A stretch of DNA of 64,000 bases from Planococcus citri (lineage: Eukaryota > Arthropoda > Insecta > Hemiptera > Pseudococcidae), in NCBI RefSeq assembly GCF_950023065.1, contig NC_088679.1, positions 10,974,001 to 11,038,000 of the forward strand. The letters are read 5' to 3'. Within the stretch, counting starts at the first letter, position 1. Every line of letters starts with the position of its first letter. The notes under the pieces were generated by a model. The model saw nothing but the letters and a program-made list of their open reading frames with translations. It had not been told where the DNA came from and made no database searches. The position numbers and the translations under genes are program-made. Of the stretch, positions 35,498 through 48,115 are shown in pieces.

Positions 35498-35815
35498 ATG
35501 TTCAACTCGTTGGTGCAAAAGTTCCAAATCATCGGAAGTCCGCTAACGTCGCCGGTCTCGTCGCCCATCACTTCGCCCAAAGCGTCCAGAAGGAAATACA
35601 TGAAGACCCCGAATCAACGAAGATCCCTCAAGCAGGAGTACCGAGAAGTGCAATCCGAACCCGAAGATGGGGGAGGTAACTACGACGGCAAGAAATCAAA
35701 AATCAAGAAAAAAATTGACAAAGGTCGTACGACCACCGTTAGACAGCTGGAAATATCTGCACCCTTTCATCTACAAAATTCCAAATCAATGAGTCGTTTG
35801 GATGGATTAAAGCAG
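35498..35815 (+). CDS. First coding exon of an unidentified Ser/Pro- and Lys-rich protein
   Basis: An ATG at 35498 opens 106 codons to a donor CAG|GTGCGT (35815/35816), ending in phase 0; the frame then closes at 35875 in the intron. Residues about 14-28 are a proline-directed Ser/Thr cluster (SPLTSPVSSPITSPK), likely phosphorylation sites. Next come a basic stretch (RRKYMKTPNQRRSLKQEYRE), an acidic-Gly segment, a Lys cluster near residues 65-72, and ISAPFHLQNSKSMSRLDGLK at the end. No signal peptide or membrane segment is seen, so the product is probably cytoplasmic or nuclear. I do not recognise the family. An alternative, stronger-looking donor GAG|GTAACT at 35675/35676 could give a shorter exon. 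It may be an alternative N-terminus of the gene carrying the exons at 21283-22410, or a separate gene; the sequence does not decide. Confidence 0.62.
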
Positions 35816-36829
35816 GTGCGTTTTTCAATATGTTTTCATAACCTTTCTCTGCAGTACGCGTCTTCTCGTGTGTAAGAAGCGGGCTTGTCAGCGTATTGTT
35901 CGAGCAATAGAGAGTCTTCGAGTACATACTACTGGAAATATTGGAATGATGGGTCTTTTCAGTCTTTTGTAAGATCAGCTGTCTTGTGGGATGTCGTAGT
36001 ATTTCAAGAGGTTGAACTCGTAAAGACGATGAGGATGAGGTGGATCTGGATACCTTTTTCTTCGAGTGTGTGGATTTGAGGTGAAGATGGACTTCCTCGA
36101 GTGAGTGAGTGAGGATTTGGGATGCGTTGGGTTGATTTTTCTCTATGACGATGAGAATGGTTTTTGGGTGTCTGAACTTTTTTTACGGTTGTTTTCGTTA
36201 CAGAAATCCAAAAATTCATCGATAAAAAATACACATAGGTACCTAATAATTGTTTGAGATTTTTTCACCAGAATTACAGTGCTGAGTGAAAGAGAAAAAG
36301 GCAGTAGCTTTTGATCTCTTCAAAAATTGACAGAATTACTCGTGAAAATTGAATCGAAAAAATCATTCTTTTTGTCCCTATCTTTTCCAGCTTGACTGTT
36401 TCAATTTTGATGACAATTTCATCCACTTACGATAACCTTTAACTTCGATTTTCGATAATTTTAGTGTTCGAAAGAAATGAGAAGAAAATGGAATCATTTT
36501 CATGTCACGAACAAAGTACAATGGCGTAAAAAAGCATAGCATCGTACGTCTGGAAATTCCCCCCTCCCCCCACCTCTTCATAAAAAAGGAAATCTAGTCG
36601 AGTTTCCTAATTTTTGCTCAAAATAGCTTCAAAGGCAACCTGTTTGGAAAAATTAATCACCATTTTTGGTGGAGAATTTTATGCTCATAGATTTTGGTTT
36701 TCTTCATTTTTCTCGTAAAAACTTTTTTTTTTTTCAAGATTCATTTTTTATGGGGAAAAACTGATGGAATTTAATTGTAGTAAATTGATTTCTTTTTTTT
36801 TTGGAAAAGTGAAGGATCTTGAGGGGAAA
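35816..36829. other. Intron start, no features
   Basis: Sequence following the donor at 35816. It is moderately AT-rich, includes a (GAGT) run near 36100-36112, and has no supported exon. The minus-strand frame at 36004-36234 is His/Ser-rich text without a motif. Confidence 0.45.
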
Positions 36830-39010
36830 AAATTTCCTTTTAGAGGATCTCGTTTTTGAGATATTTTGAGCTCAATTTTTCTAAGTTCCAACTAAAATTG
36901 ATTGTCATGAAAAATTATGTCATTTAATTTTTTATTAGTACTTATATTAATGCTTTGTTTATGTCAAATGATTAAATATAATAAGAAATTCATTCGATAC
37001 ATATTTAATATGTTGATAAAAATATTGTTTTCTGTATTAGAAATTATGAAAAACAATTCGAAAAATGCATAGGATAAACACTCAAAATTAATTTGGAGTG
37101 TTTAAGAAACGCAAAAACTCTCTTGCAATCAGCGATTAACAGATGACGTTTGAAAAATTGACCTGCATAAAATATGTATAGTTGTTCCAGAGAATTGAGA
37201 ACTAAGAATCTCATTTTAAAAAATGCAGTGAAATAGACGTCTTCCAGAGTACAAAGTTTATCAAAGAAAGAGCGTGACTTGCTCCTGTGCCCTTCTGAGG
37301 TTTTCAGAAATTTACTCTTACAAAACGTCAGTTTTTGAAGAAAATAAGGATCTTTAAAAAAACACAAAATTGTACAGCACTACATTCCCCATCAGAAGGA
37401 TGTGTTGTGTGTTCCTCTAGGAAGATTTTTTTCCGAAGTACTTTGTGCTGAAGTTGAAAAATTCAGCAACATTTTATTATGATGAAAAATCACGACTGTT
37501 TCTAAAATAATTGATCTGCACAAAAAACCAATTCTTGGGACAAAATTTTCCATCAGAAAGTTATGTTTTGAATTCCTCCAGCAGCAGACTTTGTTTTTTC
37601 TGATTTTATGAGTTGAAGTTGAAAAGTGAGCAAAATTTGATTGCGATTGAAGAATTATGACTTTTTGATTTCCCAAGAAAATCAATTTTTGAGAAAAACC
37701 ATTTTTTTTTAGATATTTTGAGTTGAATTTTGGAAAGTTTAAGAATAATCTTTATTAGTGGAATTAAATCGTATTCCTTTTGATTTTTTAGAAAGTGAAT
37801 TAGAATTAATTTCTGGAATAAATTTAGAATTTAGTTCTTTAAATTTTATATTTTTAAAAAAAATTGAATGTTTAGATATAATTTTTATAATTGATTTTGA
37901 CTAAAAATTATGACATTTTTCAAAGTTTTGTCATCACAAAACATCTTTTTTTTGAGGAAACTAATGATTTTTTGAAAAAAACTGAAGAGAAACAGAAATG
38001 CGAATTGCAAAATTTCCCATCAGAAAAGTCAGATTCATATTCCTCGGTAAGCTTTTGTTTTTTAAATATTTTGAGCAAGAGTTGGAGCGTTGAACGAAAA
38101 TTGATCTGCACAACAAATCAATTTTCGAAAGAAATCGAGGATTGTACCAAAAAATAAAGAAAAAAAAGAGTAAAAATAAAAATTTTCCATTACATAAAAA
38201 GCTGTGTTTCGTGTTTCATTAGGAAACTTTGTTTTTGGAATATTTTGAGCTGAAGTTGAAGAAATTGAACAAAAATTTGATTTTAATGAAAAAGTATGTC
38301 ATTTTTAAAAAATGTTATCTGCACAAGACATCAATTTTTGAAAAAAATAAAGATTTGAAAAAAAAGAGAGAAACAAAATTGTAGAGCATAAAATTCCTCA
38401 TCAAAAATTGCACTTCGTTTATTTAGTGAAAGTTGAAAAATTCCACAAAAAATGATTTCAACAAAAAATTATGTCATTTTTCAGAAATTTGCCAGCAAAA
38501 AACTGAAGAAAAACGAGCACAAATTTTCCCATTAATCGAACTTATGTTTCTTTGGAATGATTTGTTTCTGAGAGCATTAAAAAAAAAAGTTAGCCTGTAC
38601 TGTAAGAGCTCAATTTTAAGGAGAAAGTATGTATCTTATGACAAAAATGAAGAAAAAAAGAGTTTTGTGTTTCCCTTGGGGAAGTTTTGTTTTTAAGATA
38701 TTTTGAATTGAAGTTGTAAAGTGAACTGAAATTGACTGTGATGAGAAATCGTGACTTTAAAAAAAAATGATCCGCAAAAAAAAAATTAATTTTTGAGAAA
38801 AACTAAGGAAAAAGTGAAGAGAAATAAAATTGTTGCCCATCAAATTTTTCATCAGATAATTCAGGTCTTTTTTTCTCCGGAAAGTTTTGTTTTAGAGATA
38901 CCTACATATTTTGAGTTGAAATTGGAAAGTCAACAAAAATCGACTGTGATAAAAAATTATTCCATTTTTCAAAAAAATGCTCTGATCAAACAATTTTTTA
39001 TTGTAATTTT
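36830..39010. repeat. Degenerate repeat array, units of about 200-260 bp
   Basis: An ordered set of phrases returns about eight times: TTTTGTTTTTGAGATATTTT, GAGTTGAAGTTGAAAAGTG, a GATTGTGATGAAAAATTATG block, CATTTTTCAAAAA, TCTGCACAAAACATCAATTT, TTGAGAAAAACTAA, and AAATTTTCCCATCAGAAA. Clear instances begin near 36850, 37430, 37600, 37890, 38070, 38220, 38420, 38690 and 38885, with one outlier at about 45530-45620. All copies share one orientation. Open frames on both strands within it are artefacts of the repeat. There is no sign of transposon ends. Confidence 0.68.
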
Positions 39011-42000
39011 ATGGATATGATCTTCCCTACACGTTAAAAAAATATGTGTATCCCTAAATTTGGGCTCCTGGAGAGAACCTCTTCCTGCCTCTTCTCCCTT
39101 CCCACCCCACAAAAAGTAAGCCAGAATTTATTTGATTCGGTCCCAAAAACTGGAAATGTACCTAAGTATAGCGATCTTGTCAATAAAATCAATTAAAATA
39201 ATCGAGAACTTGTTCCCTCAGTTTCAAGTTTGGGTGTCATTGAACTTTATTTTTATTGATCAATTGATTTTTGGTATATTATTATTCAAGGTGGTAGATT
39301 GAATCATCATGGATAGTTTTTTTTCATAGATTTTCAATTTAATCATGATAAAAAAAATTGCTTCAAAAGCTCTAAAAATCGTGCATTGAATTTTTTTTGC
39401 CACATTTTGAAATTCAACTGCATTTGAAATTGACTTCTAAAACTGTAATATTGCTAAAAATTGATTCATAATTAATATATTATTCTGATCAGTATGACCA
39501 GTAAGGAGGAGGGAGGGGGGGGGTCAACTGAAAAAAGTTCTCGATTTTGACCAAAATTGACGAGGAAGTTGATTTTCAGCAGGAGACTTGTGCCCAGTGG
39601 CCGGACAAGGAGCTGAATTAGGGGTTCTTAAAGTAGTTACAGGGTACGTGCATTTTTTCTAGATTTTCAAATCCATCAGAATTGAACTTTTAAAAGAGGT
39701 CATCCACTTAGCAAATTCCTTTTTTTTTCTACTCTCGGGTTATTCGCATTTGCAATTTCGCATCAAAATATTATCAGTTTTGCCAACTTAATTGATCTCG
39801 TTTCCGCATGAATATCTACAACAGCTTTTGAATGTAAACTCGAGAAACCTGTAAAATAACTCGACGGTATTGGTTTATGGGTTACATTTACGGAAAGATG
39901 GATTTGTCTAAAGAATTATCTCGATTCATGTCCTATCCATTTTAGTAGACGTACAACATGTGTATTTTGCTCGTAAACAAACTCAATAAAAATCTAGCAT
40001 GGTTTTACATCTGTTTGCAATCCGAATAAAGAAATATCTATAATATATTGAACTTTTACAACCTTATTAAAGTAGAAAAAAACACCAATTTTTCAATTTA
40101 CTAACAAGCTCCGTGTTATATACCTCCTTTACCTATCTGGTACCTATTAATACTCGCTTATGATCTGTTAAAATGTGCAGGTTTTTGTCTTATAGACATG
40201 GGGAGAAATTTCGCATCCTACGTTATAAAAACTTTGATGAATAAAACGTATACGTACTTTCATTTTCGTTTAATAAAAAAAAAAATATCATCGGTTTGCG
40301 TGTTTGTGTTTTTAATACATATAAAAACAAATGGTAACGACGGTTCAGTTTCACCTACCGAAAAAAAAGTGGTTTTTGATGACTTCATTTGTGTAGATTA
40401 CATCAGATATTTTTGAAATGCTGTCTAGAGGTACGTCTCTCATCGTCTGTAGAAAGTATACTATTTAGAATTTTGCTGCATCTCACAATATCACATACGA
40501 CTTTAATATAAAAGCTATGTGGACTGGACTGTAGATAGAGGAAGTATAGGTATACGATACCAGCCTCTGAGAGTCCAGAGTCGGAGGTTTTTAACCAGAT
40601 CGTTAATTTACTTCCATATTAAACTAGTTAGACAGATATATTGCCGTATGCGACAACGTCCTATCAACAAACTAGTTTCTTCTTTATACTCTTATACCTT
40701 TGTTTTATCGATAATTTTGCTCATCGGCATTTTATGAAAAGGGAATGTGCATTGGTCGTTTCAATAGGTACTTAGATTCAGACAGTACCTTAGATCGATG
40801 CAAAACTTTTATCCGCAAACAACGAATAGAATAACAAACTAAAATAAGTACTTACCTACTCGTCGTATAGGCACTTGTGTAATTTGTGCAGTATTTTCGA
40901 ACATTGTTCGTGATCCAACTATAGCTACTACAGTGATTTACCAAGCGTAAAGGTAGCTCCGACAAGTGTTTATTTTAATCTTCGTGTATCCCCAGATGTA
41001 CCTATACCTATACCTGTATACACTGGTTGAAGATTTAATTATATTTAAAAACCTCCTAAGAATGTACCTTAGCTTTTTTATGATGGTGTTTTGTTCATAA
41101 CATGATCGTAAATTCGATCCAGATCTATATAAATCTTTACTAATTGAAAATACTTCTCGATGCTCGGTGTAAGGCTTACCCAGCTATATGCACGATATTC
41201 CCTTATCTGATTTTGACTATTTTTAATTCGATTTTTTTGATCCTTTATGTAGTGAAAGTCTCCCTATTATAATATCGATTCCATACTTACTTAGTAACCG
41301 CATTGGAATTTTTACCTACTCCTTACGAGTATATCGATTCGTGCGAATGAAATCCATACGTACGAGTATTTCGAAGCGTTCGAAAAAGAAGAAGAAAAAA
41401 AAATCTTGTCTCGAGGTGAATTCTCGAATTCAGATTACTTTCCATCAAATATAACTGTATCAAGTTGGAAAATTTGCATAGCTATTTGATGGGCACGTAA
41501 CAACCTATAGCCAGTTTAATGTGTGAGTGTGAGTACCATCGACTTATATGTTAGGTATAGACTTGTAGTATTATAATGAAAGCGCGCCATCGACATCGCC
41601 ATCGTGTACACCTCTGTGTAGCTGCGGAGTGTTCTTGAAAATGTAAATTTACATTTAACTACTCTTGATAGATGTTGCAGAGAAGGCTATTTTATGAATT
41701 ATGTAGTAATCGTGCCGGTGAGATTTAGTAGCCGTTCGTATAACCTAAGGTCGAGGTATAGGTCAAAATCTTACCTTAGCTTACCGTTCCGATACGATAA
41801 ATCGATTCGCGAGCAGATTTTTATTTTTTATTCTCAAATTTAATTACGGCCTGTGTGAAGCTTTAATGAAGTACATAGGAAGTGTTAGGATGGAGTGAGA
41901 GCAGTGTGGATTCCTGGGGTCGAACGGCGGGAATTTTGAGAGATACGAAGAAAGTGGAGGAGATATGATGGTTTTTATGTAGCAGTTTGTATATTTTGAA

Positions 42001-42453
42001 GAGTATTGAAAGAGCTATGGACCTTTGAAAATGTATCAATGATAACATATTTTGTGATGATGGTATTAGGTAATAAAAATGGTGGTTGAACAATCGATCC
42101 AAATCTGTATAATTCTTCAATAGTCTTGAAAGTTACTTAAACATTTGTTATATTCCTCAAGTTTGAAATCAATAAAATTGAGAATTAAAGTTTAAAATTT
42201 TAATTTGATAAACTCGAGATATAAATTTACAAAATTTTGGATAAGAAAATTATTTTAAAATCTAATTAAAATAAAAAATCTAAATTTACTGTTTTAAAAT
42301 CGGAAATATTTAAATCTTTATTTACACACACAAAAAAATAGAAATTTAAGTTTAGGCGAAGTAAAAAGGAAAAATACTTAATTACAAAAATCTGAATAAA
42401 TAAATAAATAAAACTCCAAAAGGAGACTCACCAAGTAAGTAGAATAAATTGTA
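39011..42453. other. Non-coding stretch, probable intron
   Basis: No supported exon. A G run lies at about 39515-39524. The text from 39760 to 41860 is less AT-biased and rich in TACCTA/TAGGTA words. A purine/CG patch at 41578-41640 (GCGCGCCATCGACATCGCC) could be regulatory. Minus-strand and plus-strand frames of 60-85 codons show no domain. Confidence 0.4.
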
Positions 42454-43069
42454 CAATAAGGTGCACCGGGGCAAGTCAGAATGATTTTTCGCAATTTCAA
42501 CTTTGACCAGCTGTTACTCCCCTTCTAATGAACCAATATGGATCAAATTTATTATGTAGGTTCCCATAAGGGTTCTTAACCTATGGCGAAAATTTGAGCG
42601 CGATTGACACAGTAGCTTTCGCTCAGTGGAATAAAATATAAACTGTTCTGACTTTCCCCAATTGGGGGAAGTCAGAATAGGCTAAACTTTGCAGAGGTGT
42701 AGATAACAAACGGAGCGTCCTAGAAAAAATGCATAGATACAAAATTGTAGAGAATTTAATTCTCTTTGAGATCACTCTCATCAGATTTTCACTAGGACGC
42801 ACGGTTCGTCCGCTATATGCGAAAAACTAAGAGATAGAAAGTCTGTATTTTAGAACAAATTCAAAACAAGTTCAAAACAACAACAAAATACAATTGAACC
42901 AAACACATCTAAAATAAAACTGAATCGCGAAAATTTTTATGCCGTGATGAAGCAGGGGTAGTACCCTCAAGTCACCTTTAGTGGCACTTCGCCAGATATA
43001 AACCTCTAGGTGCTAGAGCAAGTTTTCTAACTTACCCCGAATTCCAACTTCCCCGGGTGCACCTTACAA
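42454..43069. mobile_element. 610-bp element with TAAGGTGCACC ends
   Basis: The left end TAAGGTGCACCGGGGCAAGT (from 42457) and the inverse of the right end TAAGGTGCACCCGGGGAAGT match with small differences over about 30 bp. CAA lies immediately outside each end (42454-42456 and 43067-43069), a possible 3-bp duplication. An internal palindrome around 42645-42680 (TTCTGACTTTCCCCAATTGG and its inverse) repeats the subterminal GGGGCAAGTCAGAA theme. No transposase frame is present. A PIF/Harbinger-like 3-bp duplication is one option; the superfamily is open. Confidence 0.72.
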
Positions 43070-43848
43070 ATAATCAGAAAATAAAACTGGAAATCTCAAG
43101 TGCCGCTGGATTCGCGAATCGAAATTCTCAAATAATATCGCGGAAGTAAAATTTACAAAATGCGCGATTAAAAGAACGTTAATAATTTGAGAATGAAAAT
43201 TATTTCAATTAATGATTCACGAATTAATTTGGCGATTAAAATCTTCGAAATCAACTCAGAAATTATTGAACAAAAAATTAGTAAAACTGAACTCGACAAT
43301 TGACAAAAATTGCAAACTCGACAATAACAAAAATATAAACTCGATGAAACAAAATTCAGTAACGAACTTTTAAAATAGACAGTCGAAAACAAAACCGCAA
43401 AATAGAACTCAAAGTATCTATTAGAAGATCCGAAAAACAACTGAGGATTTGCTAACTCACCCTAATTGTATTTATAATCAAAATTGGTCCGATTTTGAGA
43501 GGGAGGACTTCGAAGTCCGCAAATTGGTTAGACAGTTGGTTAAATTTATTTTGGGAAAGAATCAAAAAGGGATGCGCGATTTCGAAATGCGGGTGACATT
43601 TACGACATCATAAAATTGCAATTTGGAGGGTACGTGTGCGCGACAAATGAAAAAGGGTTCAATACTGAATAATTAGTGAGCTCATTAGCTCTTGTACAAA
43701 TTGTTGCAAGTGTCATCTTTTTATTATGTGAAATAATCAAAGTTATTCAAATCTCAGTTTTTGCTATATCAAAAATGGTTGAGAGCGCGAGCCGAAAACG
43801 TGAGCCCGGAGCCATAAAGATTTCAAATTTGACTTTTATGAGCTCCAA

Positions 43849-43894
43849 ATTATCGTGTGAATCGGGGGTCCGAATTATCATGTGAATCGGGGGT
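43849..43894 (+). repeat. Two-copy 25-bp direct repeat
   Basis: ATTATCGTGTGAATCGGGGG (43849) and ATTATCATGTGAATCGGGGG (43874) are direct copies with one mismatch, each followed by T, with a 4-bp spacer. The function is unknown. Confidence 0.8.
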
Positions 43895-46289
43895 GGCTGT
43901 GGGAAACGAAGAGCCCACAGCTACAAAATTTCATCGTCTATTAATTGACTTGAAAACCGTGGGTAAGTGTCTTGTTTTTAATTTACTACCTTTAATGAGC
44001 TTGGATGGCGTGAGTAAATAATTTGATTTATACTTTTTTATTAAATTAGGGGATGAACTAATTGAACTGATTATATGCGATTAAACGAATTGAACCGATT
44101 ATTTGCGATTAAAGTTAAGTTAGCTGATGAAATCTAGCCAGAATATTACACATTGTTTTTCTAGCTGACATGTTGAATTATTGCTTCTAGTCGCCTTCAG
44201 TATTCTGTTTCTTGTTGCTTGTTTCTAGTTCTTCTCAGAAAAATTTTTGAACTGACATTTTTCAAGGTGGTGGGGGGGGGGGTTCTCCAATAAGTACAAA
44301 TGTCCTGAAGACTCGTTAACCAAAATTTCAGCAAAAATTCAAAAAAGCTGCGATTTTAAAACTTTTTTACAAAATAATTATAATTTCTTTTAGCATAGTG
44401 AACCAATTTCAATAATATTCCTTCAATTCAACTCTCACTTATCAACAACTAATTACTAGTTTTGAACCATTCTGGAGTCTCCAGCAATTTTGAAATTTTC
44501 TCCAGAAACTCCGAACCACCCTCGAAAGGCTATAAAAGTAAACTTTTGGGCATATAACTTTGATCGGTGTGCACAAAATCCCAGAAGTGCAAGTTCAGCA
44601 GTGAATTATTTTTTTTCATTTTTTCTGGAGTTTACAAATTGGTTAAAAATTTATTTTTTCAGCTTTTCTAGAATGATTTGATGAATAAATCTGAAGAAAA
44701 TTGAAAAATTGCTGGAGCATTATAAAATTGGTTCACCTTTCTCAAAAAAAAATTATACTTATTTCATAAAAAAGTTTGGAAATTACCTTCAAAAATTTTT
44801 TTTTTTAAATTCAAAAATAATCTTTAGCTCTTGACGTACTCTTTTAGCATGGTTTCGTTCAATTCGGAGACTTTTCCCTTGCTAGAAAATGTTATCATGT
44901 GACTTTGAGTGGTGGTGGAGGTGGGGGGGGGGGAATAATTTTTGAAACCCCAATTTATTATCTTGTGATGTTGGATTAAGATGATAAAAATTATATTCTA
45001 CATTGAAAAAATTGAAGCTATCAACACTTGTGTTTGTACAGCTGAGACGTACATACGAATACTTACATAGAAAAAATTATGGGTGTGGAGATCCTGAAAT
45101 GATTGCTACTCCCTCTTCAGCATTATATTTCTTCAGAGAGTGTACAGTGGATTAAAAAATTGTGCATTTCCCCCTTAATTTTAACAAATTAAGGGTGGTT
45201 CACGTTTTGTATTGGAATCACTTAATCAAAAAATAAATCGTCCAGTTGTGAGTCAAACTTACAATTACTTAGTAATGTTTAATTGTATAGGTACTCGAAA
45301 TTTCTCAAAAACAATGTTGTTTGAAGAAAGACCTATTTACACTTCAATATCTACCGTAAATTTCAAGCTCTACAATTTTTATTCAAAAAATCATCAGTTT
45401 TTCTCAAAATTTAGATTTTTGGATCGAAGAAACTTGACTCGTAAGTGTTTGAAAAAAACAAAAAGTTTTTTGAAGAATTGAAGGGAAACAAACCCATCGA
45501 TGATAGGACTTATTTTTTTCGGAAGTTTTCATCTTTGAGATTTGCATTTTGAGCCGAATACAGAAAGTTCAACGTGGATTATTGATCGTTTATGATGAAA
45601 AAATTTGAAATTTTCAAAATATTTCCATTACATAAAATCAATTTTTGAGAAAAACTAAAAACGCTACGAGAAAAATGAAGGTGAATAAAACTGTAGAAGG
45701 TAAAATTTCTTGCCTGTGGAATGTGTTTAGTTTTTTTCTGACGTAACTTACTGTTAAAAAGCTCAAATTATTATCAAGTAATTTTTTTACGTAGAATTTC
45801 GACTGGAAACTATTCTCAATGGACACGAACATTGAGGGAGAGTCATAGAAAAGTCAAAACAGAACAAAAGCAGGTGTCATTTTGCCCCAATGATGCCATC
45901 GCAATTTTTTTTTTTTTTTGTATACTTACCTACCTATTACATTTAATTAAATTATGCCAAAATCTCCACTAAATTATTTTTAAAAAATTTTCTTTTTTGA
46001 TTCTTATTTAAATATACTTACTTACTTACTTACCTGCCTATCTAAAAAAAATTCCAGACTCCTCAATTTAAAATTTAATCGAAAAAATTGTCAAAAAATT
46101 CTAAAACAAAGAATTTTCTAATTTTTTCAATTGAATTTTTTCCGAAAAATTGGCCTCAATTACATACATTAAAATGGTTGAAAAAGATTTAAAAAATGGC
46201 AATTCATAAAAAAAATTTAAACAGGACCTGAAATTATGAAAAATGAGAAAACTGACAAAATTGATACCAAAAGTAGAAGTTATCAATTA
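43895..46289. other. AT-rich non-coding stretch
   Basis: No gene is supported. G runs lie at about 44271-44282 and 44922-44933. A CTGGAGTCTCCAG copy lies near 44471. A (CTTA) run lies at about 46016-46033. A stray AAGGGTGGTTC near 45189 matches the end of the hAT-like element at 51234-52702 but has no partner. Confidence 0.4.
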
Positions 46290-46850
46290 TCATGATGCCA
46301 GTTTTGGCATAATTTGAAGTTGATCTAGCATCATGATCTTACATTTGTCATAATAAAAATCTACTAGCATAATTCATTTTCAACTCGGCATACTTTGGCA
46401 TAAATTCAACCTCAAAACTGAGCGCTCAGAACAAAAAATTTGATGTTTTTCATTCATTTTAGTCTTTAATACAAAGGGCAAAGATTTCTTAGGTGTCCTT
46501 TTCAACCATTTACAGAAGAAAATTCATGTTTTTTTTAGAATATCTGCCCTGTTACTAATTGCCTTTGCCTATTTCATGACTGGTTACACGAAAAAACCGA
46601 ACAGAAATTTGGCATAATTATTTAGAATAATTTTTAGCATAATTTGGCATATTTTATTGCCGAGAAAAGTACACATTTTTCACTTAAAATGGTTGAAAAA
46701 TTTTAAAATCAACGTACACTAGCAAAGATGGCTTTAGAAATCTAGCATAATAAAATCTGGCATACGTAGATAATTTTCTTTCATTTTGGACCGCATCTGG
46801 CATATTTTTTACCTCTATCTGGCATAATGAAAATTTCCGAGATGGCAACA
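46290..46850. repeat. Array of TGGCATAAT-type words, possible hAT-derived relic
   Basis: Words of the form TGGCATAA, AGCATAAT or TGGCATAT occur about twelve times in 560 bp, spaced irregularly, and the segment ends in GATGGCAACACTG (46840-46852). CAGTGTTGCCATC (the inverse) is an end type common in insect hAT elements. I did not find the opposite end, so the element is truncated or the left end has decayed. Its text resembles the ATATGCC-rich element at 51551-52143. Confidence 0.5.
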
Positions 46851-47599
46851 CTGTGTAGGTAATGCTAGGTATCGATATTCTTGCAGAATCGAAAAAATTA
46901 CCTCACAAATCGATCCCCTTTACATATACAAATAATGAACAAACGACTCATAATCGAATCATCAATGTTCCAATTACTTATCGAAAAACTATCGAGATAA
47001 AAAAAAAACATTGAAAATAATTTCATCGCGCAATTGCAACGTGAAATTCCCACCACAGCGAGTAATTATACGCAATCCGGGTGCCATAATTAGAGACTGA
47101 AACAAAAAACACAAACCATTTCCCGTTTCTGTACCAAGGGCAAGAATAGAATAAGTCCAGAGAGCAGAGCGAGATAGAGCGAACGAGGGAGGAGAGGAAG
47201 AAGAGACTATTACTCGAATATGTTGTATACATAAAACAATGACCAGATGCTGCTCATTTTGACATGTATCGAAGGGGGACGTTATTTTTAGATTATTTTA
47301 ACCGTGAAACGAGTCCTGACATTCTGACGTTTCCTCGAACAAATGTTACTATGTACTTTTTTTCTTCTTTTTTTTTTGGTGTGTTGAAACATTCACAGAA
47401 AAAGGGATGATGATGATGATGATGATGATGATGAGAATAGATAGGAATTTTCGAGCCATACGTTTGCATGTAATGAATCTGGATCTGGACCTGGAATTGT
47501 CAGTTCAATAAAGATGAAAGATGGAGGAAAATTCCATTTCATTTTGACGACAAAATCTTGTTCTAGTTTTCCTCTCATCACAAATCATCTAAGTAGTTC
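46851..47599. other. Non-coding stretch with a (GAT) microsatellite
   Basis: A GAT trinucleotide array of about nine units lies at 47406-47434. No exon is supported; the open frames across the array are Ser-rich artefacts. Confidence 0.5.
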
Positions 47600-48115
47600 T
47601 ATCGGTTGAAAAATTTTCACGTGCACTTGGAGAATTAAAACACGTGCGAAATTGAAATCGACTCAACTGATGCATCGTCGTCGGTGCGTCCTTTTTTTTT
47701 CATTGTCTGATTTTCACGTGCATTGTATTCCGGTCGTACTCGTTCTCATTCACGTTTTCGACGTCAAAATATTGACGATGATCAAATAAAAATTACAACA
47801 AGAGGCGACGACGATACGATACAGTCGATCGAAAAGCTAAATGAGTATTACTGTCACTTCTTGATTTTACGGCTTAGTGCATTCTAACGGCTTCGACTGA
47901 TTAACAATAATTGAGCGAGAGTATCAACTTTATCGAGGGATGAGAGAGAAGAGACAGGTAAAAAAGGTAAATAGACTCGGTGTGGTTATTTTGGCTCTTC
48001 GATCGACGATCGGTGAATTATTATCGTGGGTACTCGTTGGGCTTTTTTCTTACATTTCATAAACGTGACTCTGAATATTGTGAATCTATACGAGTACAAT
48101 AACTAAGGCACTTTT
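47600..48115 (+). promoter_or_regulatory. Possible promoter / leader before the ATG at 48116
   Basis: CG-dinucleotide-rich text (CATCGTCGTCGGTGCGTCC, CGTTTTCGACGTCAAAATA, GAGGCGACGACGATACGAT) stands out from AT-rich surroundings, as does the segment before 35498. Two CACGTGC words occur near 47640 and 47717. It also includes a donor-like GACAG|GTAAAAAAG near 47957. No TATA box is assigned. The call is by composition and position only. Confidence 0.3.
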
